Positions 42,801 to 57,800 of a stretch of DNA of 64,000 nt are shown piece after piece. The notes beneath the pieces were generated by a model that saw nothing but the letters and a program-made list of their open reading frames with translations, was not told where the DNA came from and searched no databases. This DNA is from Liolophura sinensis (lineage: Eukaryota > Mollusca > Polyplacophora > Chitonida > Chitonidae): positions 32,577,645 through 32,641,644 of the forward strand of contig NC_088305.1 of assembly GCF_032854445.1 (NCBI RefSeq). Direction: 5' to 3'. Every line of letters starts with the position of its first letter. Positions within the stretch are counted from its first letter, which is position 1. The position numbers and the translations under genes are program-made.

Positions 42801-45800
42801 GCCACTAGTGATGTTAATCTTGTCCAGGGTATTGAATGGAGAGTTCTTTCTGTACCTCTACACTCTGTGTTTCTGAAGCCAGGCACAGTTACGGGACAGG
42901 TCAGAGCGGGGCTTAGGTCAAGTCTTCCTGTTAAAGGTGTTTCTTTACTGCTGGGCAACGACTTAGCTGAAGGAAAGGTTTTGTCCTCTTTTTAAATGTC
43001 AGGTAATCCTGCGCTCCTCTTTATTCCGACGTCTTTCCTTCTTGTGCATCCACAAGAGCTATGGCTAAAAAGGTTAAAGGTGAAGGAGACTATATGCAGT
43101 GAAGCATTTTGTCTCACAGAGACTGTTCTAATTACTCAAAAGAGAGTCTTGTGTCTTTGCCAGATACATTTATCAAACGAAAATGTGATCAGGACCTAGG
43201 AAGTTCTCAGAACAAGGTTAAACTAGAGTTCCGCGGAAATCCGCCTATTTGTCATGATGTGCCTGTCTAGACAACACTTGATCCAAGAACAGGTCAATGA
43301 CCCAACTGTGTCTGATCTCAGAGGAAAAGCTCTCCCTGCTGATGAGATACCCAAGGTGTCCGTCGGTTATTATTTCCAACATGGGGTTCTCATGAGGAAA
43401 TGGAGGTCCCCCGATGTTCCTGCCAATGAAGGATGGGTAGCCCTTAGCCAGGTTGTGATTTCTGCTATCTATAGAAGAGAGATTTTGTCTATGGCACATA
43501 GTTTGCCACTTGGAGGTCATCTGGGTCTTAACAAAACAATTCACCAGATCCTGAGCCGGGCATTCGAAAGGATGAGTTTTGCAGGACTTGTCATATCTGT
43601 CAAGTTGCTGGTAAAAGCCAGTTAGATCCTTCTGTTGCACTATTGCAGCCTATTCCAGCTATTGGTGAGCCTTTCTACAGGGTCATCATTGAGTGTGTGG
43701 GACCTTTACTCAAGTCTAGGTCATGTAATCAGTACTTGTTGACCATCAGGTCTGCTACCACTAATGCTGTGCCTCTTAGAAACATCAACGCGACTACCCT
43801 CGACAAGGCACTCACGAAGTTCTTCACAGTGTTTGGGCTGCCAACAGAGCTTCAGTTGGATCAGAGTAGTAATTTCATGTCAGGTGTGTGCTTACCACCC
43901 AGAGAGTCAGGGAGACCATGTTACGGTCGTACGGTGTCGATAATGAAAAAGACTGGGATGAAGGTGTTCATTTGGTGTTGTTTGCTGCTAGAGAAGCAGT
44001 TCAAGAGTCTACGGGATTTAGTCCGTTCGAGCTTGTCTTCGGTCATCAGGTTCGAGGTCCTTTGTCATTGTTCAGTGAAAAGTGGTTGAATACGAAATCA
44101 GACATCAGTCTCTTAAACCACTTGTCCAGGTTTAAAGAAGAGCTTTTGAATTAGCGGAGGCGAATCTTGAGTCATCTCAAAGAAAGATGAAAACTTGGTA
44201 TGATCATAAGGCTCGGGCTAGGAAGTTTAAGCCACGGGGTAAGGTTCTTGTGGTGTTCCATATAAAACAAAATCCTTTGCAGGCTATATTTTATGGTCCT
44301 TATGAGATTCATTCCAAGGTCAATGACCTCGATTATGTTGTGCAGACGCCAGATAGGAGATAGCCGACACCGCTGAGTCACAACAGCATGTTGAAACCAT
44401 ATCATGATAGATCTATAAGGGTTGTGGCAGCTGTTGATGATCAGGATTCTGATGTAGCTGAGTTGGAAGATAAAAGTGAACGTGAAGGTCAAGATAGTGA
44501 ACCCACTGTTAGGTCAGATATCATGCTATGTAAGTTGACAAACTCTGAGGTTCTCTAGAGTCTAGGGTTAAAGTTGTCACACTTAGGCCCAAAACAACAG
44601 GTTGAGATGACAGATCTGATATTGAAATATCAAGACTTGTTTCCTGATGTACCTAGAAGGGCATCAGCTGCTGTTCATGATGTTGATGTGGGTGACGCCA
44701 AACCGATTAAACAAAATCTATACCGTATGAATCCTGAGAAGAGTAAACTCTGTAAAGATGAGACTGAATGCATGTTAAAGCATGACATTCAACTTTCTAG
44801 TTCTGATTGGAGTTCACCTTTTGTATTGATACCAAAACCAAATGGTAGTGTGAGGCTCTGTACAGATTATCGTGAAGTGAATTAAATTTCTAAAACTGAT
44901 GGTTGAACTTTCCCAGAGTTCACACTCCCCGACATGTGCAGCAGATATGGCAAGAGTGTTAAAGCACTTAGGGCGGCATTGTTGAAACAGCTAGAGCTGG
45001 ATTGTTGACCCAGTGAAAGTTGAATTTTCATTCAGCGGTACCCGAAATAAAGCAGGCGACTCATTTACCCATAGGACAGTTTTCTTAATCAGGACAGCCT
45101 ATAACAACGAACCTATATCACCGAGAGCACGTCAGGTTTTAAATATATTGAAACATACGTGATTTACGCTTTTGAAAATGCCTAGCTTTGTATACAAGCA
45201 AAACCCCTCCGCATAATCTTCGAACAACATTTGACATTGCATTTATTGGCAAATTTTAATTATAATAATGTAATATAAACTATATAATAAATAGCAAAAT
45301 TGTATAACAAATAAATACATCAGCATACATTAAATTGATCGATTGCCTATCCAGTTATGTTACCAAAGAATCCATTTGTAATAATTTAAAAACACACATG
45401 GCATTTCAAGGTACGGGTCAATGTGACGGATACAAAGTAAGCATCAAAAATATTCTTTTTTTATATATATTTTGGTTTTGCAGGTGTAATGTTTGACTGA
45501 GAGCCGTATTTCGGCGGTAATTTAAATTGAAAAGCAACTGAAAAATTTCCGAGAATGTGCATTTAGCTTTGGCACCGCAATGACAACCTCGTCACGCCAC
45601 ATAAATTTAATTCATTTGTCACAAAGGCCCCACAGATAAAACCCTGAAAACCACAAAGAGTTAGAACGGGAGAATCCACAAATTTCGTGTTAAACTCCGG
45701 GTGATAACCCAAACCGTAACACCGCTTACAGGCGTAGGGGTGTTACGTGCTTGCCATTTTAACTTTGGGTAAAACACATTCTTTACTCACTTTCTCTGCT

Positions 45801-48800
45801 AAGCAAAAATAACAAGAAAAGTATTTAGCAAATTAATGTCGCTAATACCCCACGATGACGTCATTACAATGAGGAATGTTACTATTGTAACGTTCTAGCC
45901 TGATTACGCTGACTTTACCTTTTATACTACAATGTATTCTACAGAATGGGAATACACCTTTGCTCATGGCTATGCAATCCAACGTCGAGGAAGTTGTTCG
46001 TTTTCTGCTGAAACAGGGCGCCAATATCAACGCACAAGGCAGGGTAGGTAGCTTCGTAATTAGATTTTCTGAACTACAGCTCCAAACACTACTGTTTATT
46101 CAAATTATTGATCCCATATATATAATTACAACATAAATCCGGTATGATTCGGATTTTAAAGCGGAGCCTATCGGATAATTCAGATACACCAAAAGCTCTC
46201 TGTGTACAACTGTCTGATGTTTGTTGCAGGTAAGAATTTTGAACTTGGACAAGAAACACACTGAAATATCTACCTGTGACAAAACTAAATAACCTCTACG
46301 GAAAAGTGTATTTTGGTGTAATTTATCGCAGACATTTTCTTGTTATTTTCCTGTTAAATTTCCCATTAGACAAAGTAAAATGCACCTGGTGTATGATTTT
46401 AGAGAAATCTAAAATCTAAAATGTAAAGAGAATATATGTCCATTTCAACCAAAATCCTGTACTAATAAAGGTTAGGCTAGATCGAAACTTTTACTTTTAC
46501 ATTTTGCATAATCATACACTACTTCCAGATTTCCAGATGTCTTTTTCTTGAACCATCCTCGGTTTTTACGTTTGGAAAATCTCCCTCCGTCGCAGTAAAA
46601 TTTATGATTTTAAGAATCACGATTTCTAATAAACTTCGAACAGTAATGATCTAAGCCGTTTATAGAAGTAAGATACATGAACTAGCCCGAGAAAACGCAG
46701 GATAATTATCAAATTGCCGAAAAGGTCTTGGTGATGTGTTCGATAATCAAGCTAAAAGTTACTGTTTATCATTAATTCTATTACCCTTTGCTTTTTCATA
46801 TTCTCACTCACCGCTGAAGGTCAAAGATCAGATACGCACGCTTCGGAGGATACTCACGTCGGCCCGCGCCACATCACTCGACCTTGTGTGACGTCATTTC
46901 AAACAATGGGGCTTCTCTCATACCATTTGTCAATTAAATTCTAACACAGACGACAATATAGTCATGCCAGTAAATAAGCAGACACAGTAAACACACAATA
47001 GTGGTAGCAAATCGGTTTGTCTTTACATTTTTCTCCAATTTTAATCAGTCTTTTTATATAACGTAAAAACTCAACCACCAGAAAAAATAAATTCAAAGTC
47101 ATCATTTTTTTTCCAGATTTATTCCAGGCCAATAAACATCAATAATTTTAAACTTCACTCCCTAAAAATAAAGTTTGCTGTCATCTGTGTTTTTGTTTTT
47201 TTTTGTTTTTTTTGTTTTTGTTTTTTATCACCTGTGATAATCCCCTGCTTTGAAATGACGTCGTTCGGGGTAGAGTGTTGTGACGCGAGTATGTATAGAA
47301 GCCTGTGTCTCTGTTTTTTTTGACCCGCTGACGTTCAGCGTTGCATGTTGTAGGAAAATCCAAAGTATAATAGAATCTCCGGAAAAGCTTTTTTCAACAT
47401 AGCTCTCGGTTACCATGAAATTACGAACATAGGTAGTCATTTTTTTCTGCGGTATGCGCCTTGATATAGTTACTTGTCCTGTAGAACATTACCCTCATAA
47501 GTTCTGTGCCCAGTTTCACAACAATGTCTTACATGCTCGATAATTGCACATATAACACAATGGTACGGTAATAGTGACGTACATAAATAAATCTACAATA
47601 AAAAATGTGGTGCAACACCTGGTGAAACTGGACCTTGTATTTCCTCCAGAATTCTTCTCAGATGCACAAAACTGACCTTTTGTCGGTCCGCATAACTTTG
47701 ATAACATCGATCAATCTGATTATTTGAATACTGGCATCGGAATTTGATTTGACTGCAAATTACTACTGCCACATCCATTTTGCTGCTATGATTTTCTCTC
47801 TGATGATATGGTGTTATTTTCAGTTATGCTTTATATTAATTTAGATGAGCTAGAGGTAGCACGTTTTATACTTGGGGAAAAGGCGAGGTTTGACCTGTAC
47901 GCCACTTTGACCTCGCTGAATTTATTATGAGGTATGACATCTAAAAGGCTAGCAGGAAACTTTACATTAATTTGCTGTGCTCTTATTTCTATCCTTTATG
48001 TCATGTATCACAGGATGGGGAGACGCCTTTACATCGGGCGGTATTTCATGATAAAGAGCGTTTTGTTCGTATTTTGGTGGAGCAGGGCGCCAGCGTCGAC
48101 ATACAGAATATAGTAAGTAATTATCTTTGATGTTTCAGCAATGTTTACAGATTTATTTTAGTGTACCTGAACACGGCTCTAGACTCTGATCTGGCCGTTT
48201 TGGTTTGTCGAATACCTACTACCATTATGCCTATCTGTAGAGGATTTAAATTTTTCGAAAGAGTTTTCGGCTGGTGTGGTGCAAGACTGTATGGATACGT
48301 ATCAGTTAAGAATGACCATATACCTGTTTAAGGCTGGTGACAACATGTGACGGAAGCTGCTTTGTGTTGATCTCTTTGTGGAATTGCCACACAAATACTA
48401 TAATATATAAATACCGTGCAGGTTGTGAAGTTGTGGAAGGTGTTCTGTTTTTTATGGAATGTACCATGTTGTATTTTTGATTCAAGAGAAGACGAGCTCC
48501 TCCGATTAAACCACCGATAATATTTTTTGAAAAGTGTGTTTCACACGATTTGCTATCTTTGTCCACTACAAATAACAGGATTCATGGCATATTACTGTCT
48601 CTGATTATCGGGAAACAATGACATTCAGCACATGTGAATGACGGTAACTTCACTTCAGTAAATAAGTGGCCATGCCTGACAAACTTTTCAAGTCCATCTC
48701 TACTTCCACATACCCTGTCTTCTTTTATGACGACGTATCCGGGAAACAAAATCTTGTTCTGGGTAACTAAAGTTTTTGGTAAACATGTTGTCTGGTTGGA

Positions 48801-51800
48801 ATTAATATTTAAAGGGGAAAACTTTAAGTTCTTGCACACAAAGACTGCAATCAGCAATATGCTCAGTCACTTTATTTTGATTGATATACTGAAACAGAAT
48901 ATGAGCATGTGGGGTAACATCAATTATTAGTCGAGACAAACTTTTAAAATCATCTGAACATTCACTTCATGCACAGCTTGATTATATGTGCATTTCTTTA
49001 CATATTTCTCTCAGGATACTAATTGGCAGGTGGTGTATATGGGTAGGTATTCATCGGCTTTTTTCTACTAGGTATTTCCAAATGGATTTATCAAACTAAG
49101 AATCTTGGGAAGAATTAATGGATTCGCATACACGGTCTCTCACACTTCTGAGTGTGAGGAGAGAAAACTTTTTCTCCTGAAGTTTTGTGCAGCCCAAAGA
49201 TGCTGAGCCGTAAAATGCTAATGTTTAAATTTTACTCACTTTAGGGCATTTTTATTTGGGCAACCCTTGTACTCATGATTTCCGCTGGGTCCGTGGCACT
49301 TCAAACTACATGATTAAATCTTGGGAATGTAAACACCGAATTGCTACTGGAAAAGTGTTTAACCTGGAGCACCTAAACACATCTCCACCTCATCTCGGAC
49401 TGAGATCGTCAACATATCGTATAACATATCATGTAGGGTTTTGCAATCTGCCTTTCTTCATGCGTTCGACTTTAGCACATCTAAGACAGTTTCAGGCAAT
49501 ATTTAGGTATCAGACAGTTTAAAAAATACTGCGTATGACAAGTCACCAGTCCTTAAGTCTCTGGTTTATAATTGTTGTAAATAATTTATCTAATACACTT
49601 CAGAGCGAATCCCCTGTATAGTTACTAGGATCACTTCTATGGCCAGTCCTCCCCCCCCCCCCCCCCATATTTCATGTAGGGGAACAATAGCACCCAAACT
49701 CCAAACCTCTGGGAACTCTCCTGTGTTAAATAGATGGTTGAACAGCTTAAGGATATATGGCATACATAATGAAGAAGAGATTTAAAAAAAAAACTTCTCC
49801 AGTGAGTCTGCCAAGGTCTTGGGATTTACTAACTTTATTTATTTATGGTAAATGCAGTGTCTTCCTCACAGATTGCGCTATTTAAAATTTCATTATTTTC
49901 CAACATATCTAAATCTTTATTTAATGCGTTATCTTTGCACACGTTAACGTTAAACAGGTCCTTAAAATAGTTAAACAGTTCATGTTTTGGTATGGGGGGA
50001 TTACGAGGATTTGGGGAGCAAATACAACGGAGTGTGGACCAAAAATTTTTGGCATTTACTAATTGCTGAAGGGATTGCCGTTGACGTGATTTGAAAACGT
50101 GTTTCTTAGATCGTATACAGGATTTACGCTTATTGCGATGTGATGTATATACGGAGAGATGACCGTTGCAGCGATCCTTTCTAAGTATCCGTAAGGTACG
50201 TCAACATTCCCTTTTCAATGCCCTACATTCTCGGTTATGCCACTTATTCCTGAATTTTGAGGGAGACCATCCAGTTTTCCTTTGAAAGCTATCTGCAGCA
50301 CTTAATTGAATCTTGGATAATAATTTAATCTATGGTTGACATTCTCGGTTATTATCTTACTGTTAGTGGCAGTTACTATACTGTGTTTACAGCTTTCTGA
50401 TTCTAATTCATCCTTGAAAATAGGTACCAATAGATAGTTCTAACTTATTTTCTCAGTGACTTTATTGCACGGTGAGGAGTAGTGATATCGAGGAGAGATT
50501 AAAAGAGGAAGGTGGTGTGCCCCTGACCTACCGTCTATGGAGAACGCAGATAAACTGTCGTATAGGCCGCTAGAAACACGCAATAATCCGCAACGCTTGC
50601 CTCATTATGACATATATAAGCAAACACTCCCTTCCGTTCATCACTACCGAACAGGCTATTTAACATATACAGATTGAGAGCAAAACAGATATCAACAGGG
50701 ATCAACCAAACTGGTTCGTCACATTGTGATGCGTTTGACACCAGTTAGCGCATATCCTTCAAAATCAGGGTTGATGAAACGATCTAGATCAGTTAAAGGG
50801 CTGAGGTTTGATGTAGGAGCATTAAAGTCCTCTCCAAGGATCAGTAACGTATCAGACTGACAGATCGCCAAGGTCTCCAAACTTAAGTTTTTCAGTGCCA
50901 AAACGCCGTCTTTCCCCTGCCCGCTACCAATAGAGTAAAAAGGTGCATCACGTAGAGGTACATATAAACAGCTATGCATAACGTCACGCTGAAAGCATAG
51001 AAATGAACTGACGCCATATCCCACAGCCAATGTTCTCACCCTAGATCTAGATCGTTGCGTATTAAACAGGCCATGTGAAGGGCGATGTACGATTACCAAC
51101 TTGCTCTAGTATCCTGATTTACCACCTGCCCTCAGATCCCGCAGGGTTTTTCTGTGTCAATGTCAGAACGTTAGACACGCTTATATCTTTATCCGCGAAT
51201 TTCTCCTTACCCTGTATCCATCTTGTCGCCGGAAGGTACATATTATAGGTCTTGGCTTATCCTCAGATATACCTTTACTCCACATATGCGCACGCACAAT
51301 ATCACGTTCTGACAAAGACTTATTAGGTAGGGCTGATATGAGCGTCTTGAAGATTAACTGTTACAATCCACTGAATGAATAATCGATTGTCGAAGCAATA
51401 TTATGGAAGATAACGTTGTCTCTCCGTGAGTAGCCCTCCAGTCTCTCAGACTCCTGTTGCATTTGTTCCACAATAGAAATTCCCTGATTAGCGCCGATAC
51501 AAACTGCAAGAGAATTTAGCTTTTCACTAATTACATGTACATCTAATCGTAACATCGTCAATGTATTTTCTAAAAATAATGGTCTCTAGTTTTTTTAAAA
51601 TAAAAAACCCACTGTTTTGCCAATGGAAGTAGTTTTATTATTGTTTTCTTCATCTACTTTGCTCAGAAACACTGTACCAATATTAATGTTGCACGTGAAG
51701 TAGCATTCCTGCCTTAGCCACCTGTTAAAAGACGATCAGAATATTTTAACTTCTTCACATTGGAGAAATAAATGTTCAGTGGTTTCTTTGTTACCTTGCT

Positions 51801-54800
51801 CGCATACACATGATTCTGTTTCCCACCAATTTTGTAAAGATATGATTTTTAGGACATATCCAGTGCAAAATTGCTCACTGAAAATCTTGTATCTCCAATA
51901 CTTTTAAAACGACAGCAGAAAATATTCTTTACACTGATATACCTGCTGCTCCTGTAGATTATTTCTCTCAAGAAGTCCTATATTTCCTTCAGGATTCTGT
52001 TCAGTTCCACAAAACTGGCCTTTTGCCTGTTCGCATAACTCTAATAACAACGATTATTCTGATTGCTTGAATACAGACATCGGAATTTGATTTGACAATG
52101 CATTGGTGAATTACTACTATTACATTCGTGCTTTTATCTTGTCATTTAATGACATGGTGTTATGTTCGGTTATGCTTTAAATTAATTTAGACTGAGCTAT
52201 TGGCAGCGCGTTTTATAATTGTGGAAACAGGCAAGGTTTGCCCTATACAGCATTTACACCTCACTGAATCAACTGTTGAGTATGACATCAACAAGGTTAG
52301 CAGGATCCTTTTCATTAATTTGCTGTGTACTGATTCCAGTCCTTTGTATCATGTATAACAGAATGGGGAGACACCTTTACATCAGGCGGCTTTACATGGC
52401 AACGAAGACTTTGTTCGTATTTTGGTGGAGCAGGGCGCCAACGTCAACACACTTTATTTCAGACACTAAGGTCCATAGGAAAAGACAAATATACAAAAGA
52501 AGAGAAATATCAAATATCAGGAGTACAAAATGCACAATGGTTGTACAAAATATATGGTATGTGAACGCGACACTAGGCTTTGATCGTGTCGTTTGGGTTT
52601 GTCGAGTACGTACTTTCACCGTTCATATCTGTTGAGGATTTAAATAGACTTACGGACTGGTGTTGTGAAAAACTTTCTGAAAACTTATTATTTAATGGAG
52701 ACAATTTAAGGACGGTGACAGCACTTTGCCTGGACGTTTTTGTAGAATGGACACAAAACTACTAAAATACATAAATATCATGCAGGCGATAAGATTGTGG
52801 AACTTGTTCTGTGTTTTAATGGAATATACCATGTCATATCTTTTATTTTCATGTAATTTTTTTTACTGAGTTCTGATTGTGTTTACACAGAAACAACAGC
52901 TTTACGCCAGGCAGCGTCGCGTGGTAGCATGGGTCTTATACGTCTACTGGTAGAGAAGAGCACTGATATAAACGTGGTTCTTGGCTACGGAATGTTTTAA
53001 CACTATTTGTGTTCTGTTTTGTTTTCTTCATAACCTAAACATAACACAATTACGGTGACTGTAGCTGGGTATTGACACACTTTAACCACCACTCAGTGTC
53101 TCTTTTCAAATTTTCCTTTTTTTTCTTTTACTAGTCGTTTGTTTGCTATTTTCAGTGAAGCAGTTCATTTGTGTGTTTCTATCTCCCAGTAGTTTGGACT
53201 TGGCCGGTTCTGTCGTGCAGGCAGCCAAACATTTCAACTAGGCATCAAAATAGGTATTCGCAAGCCATTCGTCAACTCAGATATACGTTGCGGATCAACA
53301 TGCACAAGGTGAATTAGTAAATTTAAATCGTTGAACTAATAACATTGTTTCCAGTTTTTGTTGCAATCCCTTGGGAGTAATATGTCATCTGCAAAAAGCA
53401 ATACAAATATATGAGTAAACTCGGGAAATAGTTGAATCTCAACTTTACCAAACATACATACGTCATTACTGAACATGCCTAAATGATTAACAAATAACAA
53501 AAATAACAACGGACTTAAGACGCAGTCTTGACACAGACCGACTGGGCACGCAAATACATCCGTTTAGTCTGCCCATCAACGTACAGAAGCTTTCACAACA
53601 TTACAAACACCCTTGAGACAAAATGCTGCTTGATATTCTGTCAAAACCTTATTTTGATTTGGCTGAATCTGTTTATAATTGTTGTATAAAATCTACCTAA
53701 TACACCTCAGAGCGAAATCCTTCTATAATTACTAGGATCACTCCTGCCGCCATCCTTTAAGTAGGGAACAATAGCACCCAAACTCCAAACCTAAGGGGAA
53801 CTGTCCTGCATCAGACACCTGGTTGAAAAGCTTACGCATATATGACATACATAATGGAGAAGAGATTTTAAAAATTTTATCAAGCGTGTTTGTCCATAAC
53901 TGGGCAACACATTTAGATAAGGTAAATATAAGGCTCATGTCCGACATTCATATACCATTCGTAGTCCATGAAGGGCGTTCCAAGTCGATAATCGCAAGAC
54001 CCATTTCCAAAGCAACGATTAACACAAAGGTAAAAGGTATGTAAGAAATTATACGAATAGGAAATAAAGCCGGTAACACACAAGAGAGAAGCGGTCAGCA
54101 GTTTTCAATCATGCTGGGCAGACAGTGGAGATTCCAGACATGAATTCCATATCACAGTTCAAATTCGTCCACGAATGAGTTCCAGGTCAAATAACAATTA
54201 AACAAGTATCTCAGTCGCGCTTTAAATGCAACTATTCATAAAGGCATCATGCACATGTAAAGAGCATGGCTACTTGGCTAGCATGCCCCTAGCCTCAGGT
54301 TAAGCGGTATTAGATACAGTTCGAAAATGACGAGCGTTAAAGGTAAATGCACTTTCTTCCTTACAGATTGCGCTGTTCAAGATTTCATTACTTTCAAACT
54401 GATCTAAATTTTCATATTTCTCAAATGCGTTATCTTTACCCACGTTAACGTTAATCGGGTCCTTAAAATAGTTAAACAGTCCATGTTTCGGATTGGGATT
54501 ACGAGGATTTGGGGAGTGAATACGACGGAGTATAGACCAGAAATGTTTGTCACTTACCGATTGCAACATATACACACACATGTATCAAGCAGCGATCTTG
54601 CTCGTCACATTGTGATTAGTTGTTCGTTTGACGCCGGTTAGCCCATATTCTCCGGATGGTCGGCCACAGTCAGACTGCACAGCCGAAACACAGAACGCAA
54701 CATAGTTAAAAATTCGGATAGTACGCCTTCGGAATGTTTACACCAGGTTGCGACAAAGGCTAGAAACTTCAAACCCATGAAGGCTAAAAAAGTCAGTGTC

Positions 54801-57800
54801 ATTAAACTTAGAATCCAACCCTTTAATATCTCAGAACAAGAACTATAATTCGTCCTACGGTCAGGGTCCTATTCCTTCTCCCATCTCCACGTGGTTGACC
54901 CCAGTTGCGTCGACGCCATGTCTCATAGCCAATGTTCTCACCCTAGATCTAGATCGTTGCGTAGTAAACAGGCCATGTGAAGCGAGATCTACGATTACCA
55001 GCTTGCCTTTTTCTAGTATCCTGATTTACCGTCTGCCCACAGATCACTTAGAGTTTTCCGTTGTCTCAATGTCAGATCGTTAGACACGCCTATACCTTTG
55101 TCCATGAATTTCTACTTACCTTGTATCCATCCTGTTACCCCACAGCAGGAACTTTCAGGTGTTGGTTTACCCTCCGATTTACCTTTACTCAGCCTATGCG
55201 CACGCACAATATCACGTTCTGACAAAGACTTATCAGGTAGGGCTGAAATGAGGGTCTCGAAGATTAACTGTTACCATCCACTGAATGAATCATCGACTGT
55301 CTCTGCAAGATAGTGGGGATAACGTCCTTCCTCTGTCAGTAGCCCTCCTGTCTCTCAGATTCTTGTTGCATTTGTCCACCATCGAAATTCCCTGATTAGC
55401 GCCGATATAAACTGCAAAGGAATTTAACTTTTAAATAATTGCATCTACATCTAATCGTAATATTTCTTGGTTATCCTTCATATCATTTAAACTCTTCATG
55501 AGTTGGCTCAACGCGTATGTAATGCTTGTATATCACATTTTACCTCAGACATATCATGGATCCTTTCTGACCTAAATCCACTTATTTCAGCTAAAATTGA
55601 TTATAGGTCCGGAGGATTCGTTCGGCGTTCCCGGTTAGCCCCAATGTCCCCTTAGGTAGTTAGGTCAGTGATCCAAACACCACTGGTCCCATGGATTGCA
55701 TGTAAGTTCATTGGGCATGTTGGTAGCTGGATCCACGACCCGCCTACACAAAAGCTGCAGTTGGTGTTTGTACGGTGGCTACCTGGCACCTCCCCAACCC
55801 CCGGAAGTATGTGAAGTAGGATAAATTTATCCCAAAAGAAACCGTGAACAGTTCTGAATGATAAGGAAGACTCACAGGATGTTTTGCGAGGATAAATTAA
55901 ATCAGTATCCATGTCGTGTATTATGTAAATTTATAAATTGTTGATATTCGAAATAGATATCTTGGATGGGCTGTTAATACCGTTTGGGCTTACATTCAAA
56001 TGTAGTATCATATGATGTAGTCGGATCCCTTAAACACAATTTACCAACATATGTCTACCCTAACCATCGACTTTGTTGTTCCCAATGTAGCACATCACCT
56101 CTTAACCTATTTCTGTCAATTTTTTTTATCACTGAGTGGTATAAATATGACATAATTTCATGATAAATCGTTTAAAATTGGCCTGTATTACTTCTGTGGC
56201 ATTTCGCACTGAATAATGCTTGCTTCTTTTCCCATTTTTATCGCGTTGATGATATGTCTTGTTTTATGTGCTACTGTTGAGATACTGTTGAGCTTATCAC
56301 AGCTGATTTTACATAAACAATATCTATTATCAGCTGGGAAAGTTTTTTTTTCTTTTTTTTGTCACCAATCAAAAAACTAGCCTCCGTATGCAACAGCCAT
56401 TGTTTCATCCCTCCCTCCCATTTCCACTCACGATTGCTATACATGTGGTTGTTTCTTGAATTACTTGTGACTTCTGTACTCCATCGTCTCTGAATGCATT
56501 TTCCATCCCCGTTATCTGGCAATATCCTCTTCCATTCTAAAGTATTCGACTATTTCAGTCAATGTATTTTCTAAATGTAATGGTTTCTTTAGTTTTTTGA
56601 TTCAAAAAATCCAATGTTTTGCTAATGGAAATAGTTTTATTATTGTTTTCTTCATTTACTATGCATAGAAACACTGTAGCAATATTAATGTTGCACGTAA
56701 AGTTGCATTTCTGCCTTAGCCACCTGTTAAAAGACGATCAGAATATTTTACCTTTTTCACATTGGAGAAGTAAATACTATGTACCATAAGAATCGACCCA
56801 TCATGGCAGTTCGTACATACGCGGTGGTAGACGACCAAAGCAACGTGTCATTAGCCAAAGCCGAGCTTTTGGATCAAATGGACATACACACTCAACCTTT
56901 CCGTACACACTTTCGTCATGAACAGGGGTTATTAAGACCTCGGGAAGATGAACTAGCTGTCTAGTCGCCAAATCTGTCGACGAAAACGCAGAATTTCCTC
57001 CTCCAACTTTGACTAAATGGGACAGTACTCCAAACCAAATAGTGATAACTGGTTTGTTTACGCGGAATTCACCGACCTAATTTTTATAAGTCAATGTGCT
57101 CAAAATCAGTATCCTACCGCATGGACAACCAAAATTCGAGATTTTGGATTAGGATCAGATCATTTACCCATGCAACGAAGCATGGGATTGTTGTGGGACC
57201 TCAACTCGGATACCTTCACCTTCAAGGTTTCGTCAAGTGATAAACCGTATACTAGGAGAGGAATTCTGTCGTGAGTCAATAGTCTCCTTTGCACATATTG
57301 GGACTGTCCACTTTCCACTTTTTTCTTCGCTGAAGAGAGTTCAAATATTCACACTTGGGTTTGTCGTGCCAGTCTCTCTCCAAGAAAAGTTGCTTGTGCG
57401 AGAGCTCATTACGCACACTAAGGATTGGAAGGAACCTCTGTCACCTGACCTTGAAGAAGAATGGGAGCAGTGGAAGGATTCCCTCAGATCTGTGGAGAAT
57501 TTGAACATACCAAGGACCTACGCAACGACATCCCTAACAGACATACCAGAGAATGAGATTCAAATCTCCTGTGACGCTTCAGAGAAGGTCCTTGCCTAGA
57601 CGACTACTGACGCAGAAACTTGGAGATTTATTCTGGGCAAAGCAAGAGTATCCCCACTTTACGCTCAGAACATACCACGTCTAGAACTGTGTGCAGCCGT
57701 CCTAGCTGTCCAGATATCTGAAGTCATTTCAGAGCACATTAAATCCAACCCAACAAGGTAAGATTCTAAACGGAGAGTAAGATTGTTCTCGGATACATCG

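Larger units (their letters stand above)
42234..45005 (+). mobile_element. Second Gmr1-type Ty3/gypsy element, truncated
   Basis: Plus-strand order: Gag (42234-42660), aspartic protease (about 42690-42995), integrase (about 43250-44420), then the start of RT (44530-45005), where it breaks off. Integrase before RT is the same order as in the element at 1-5130, and domain texts match. No LTRs were identified. It lies in intron 1 of the ankyrin gene, in the same orientation. Stops and frameshifts throughout. Confidence 0.8.

Noticed and set aside
45450-45545. Possible TATA-type promoter (TTTTTTATATATATTTT)
   Set aside because: AT-rich intron sequence; nothing downstream suggests a transcription start.
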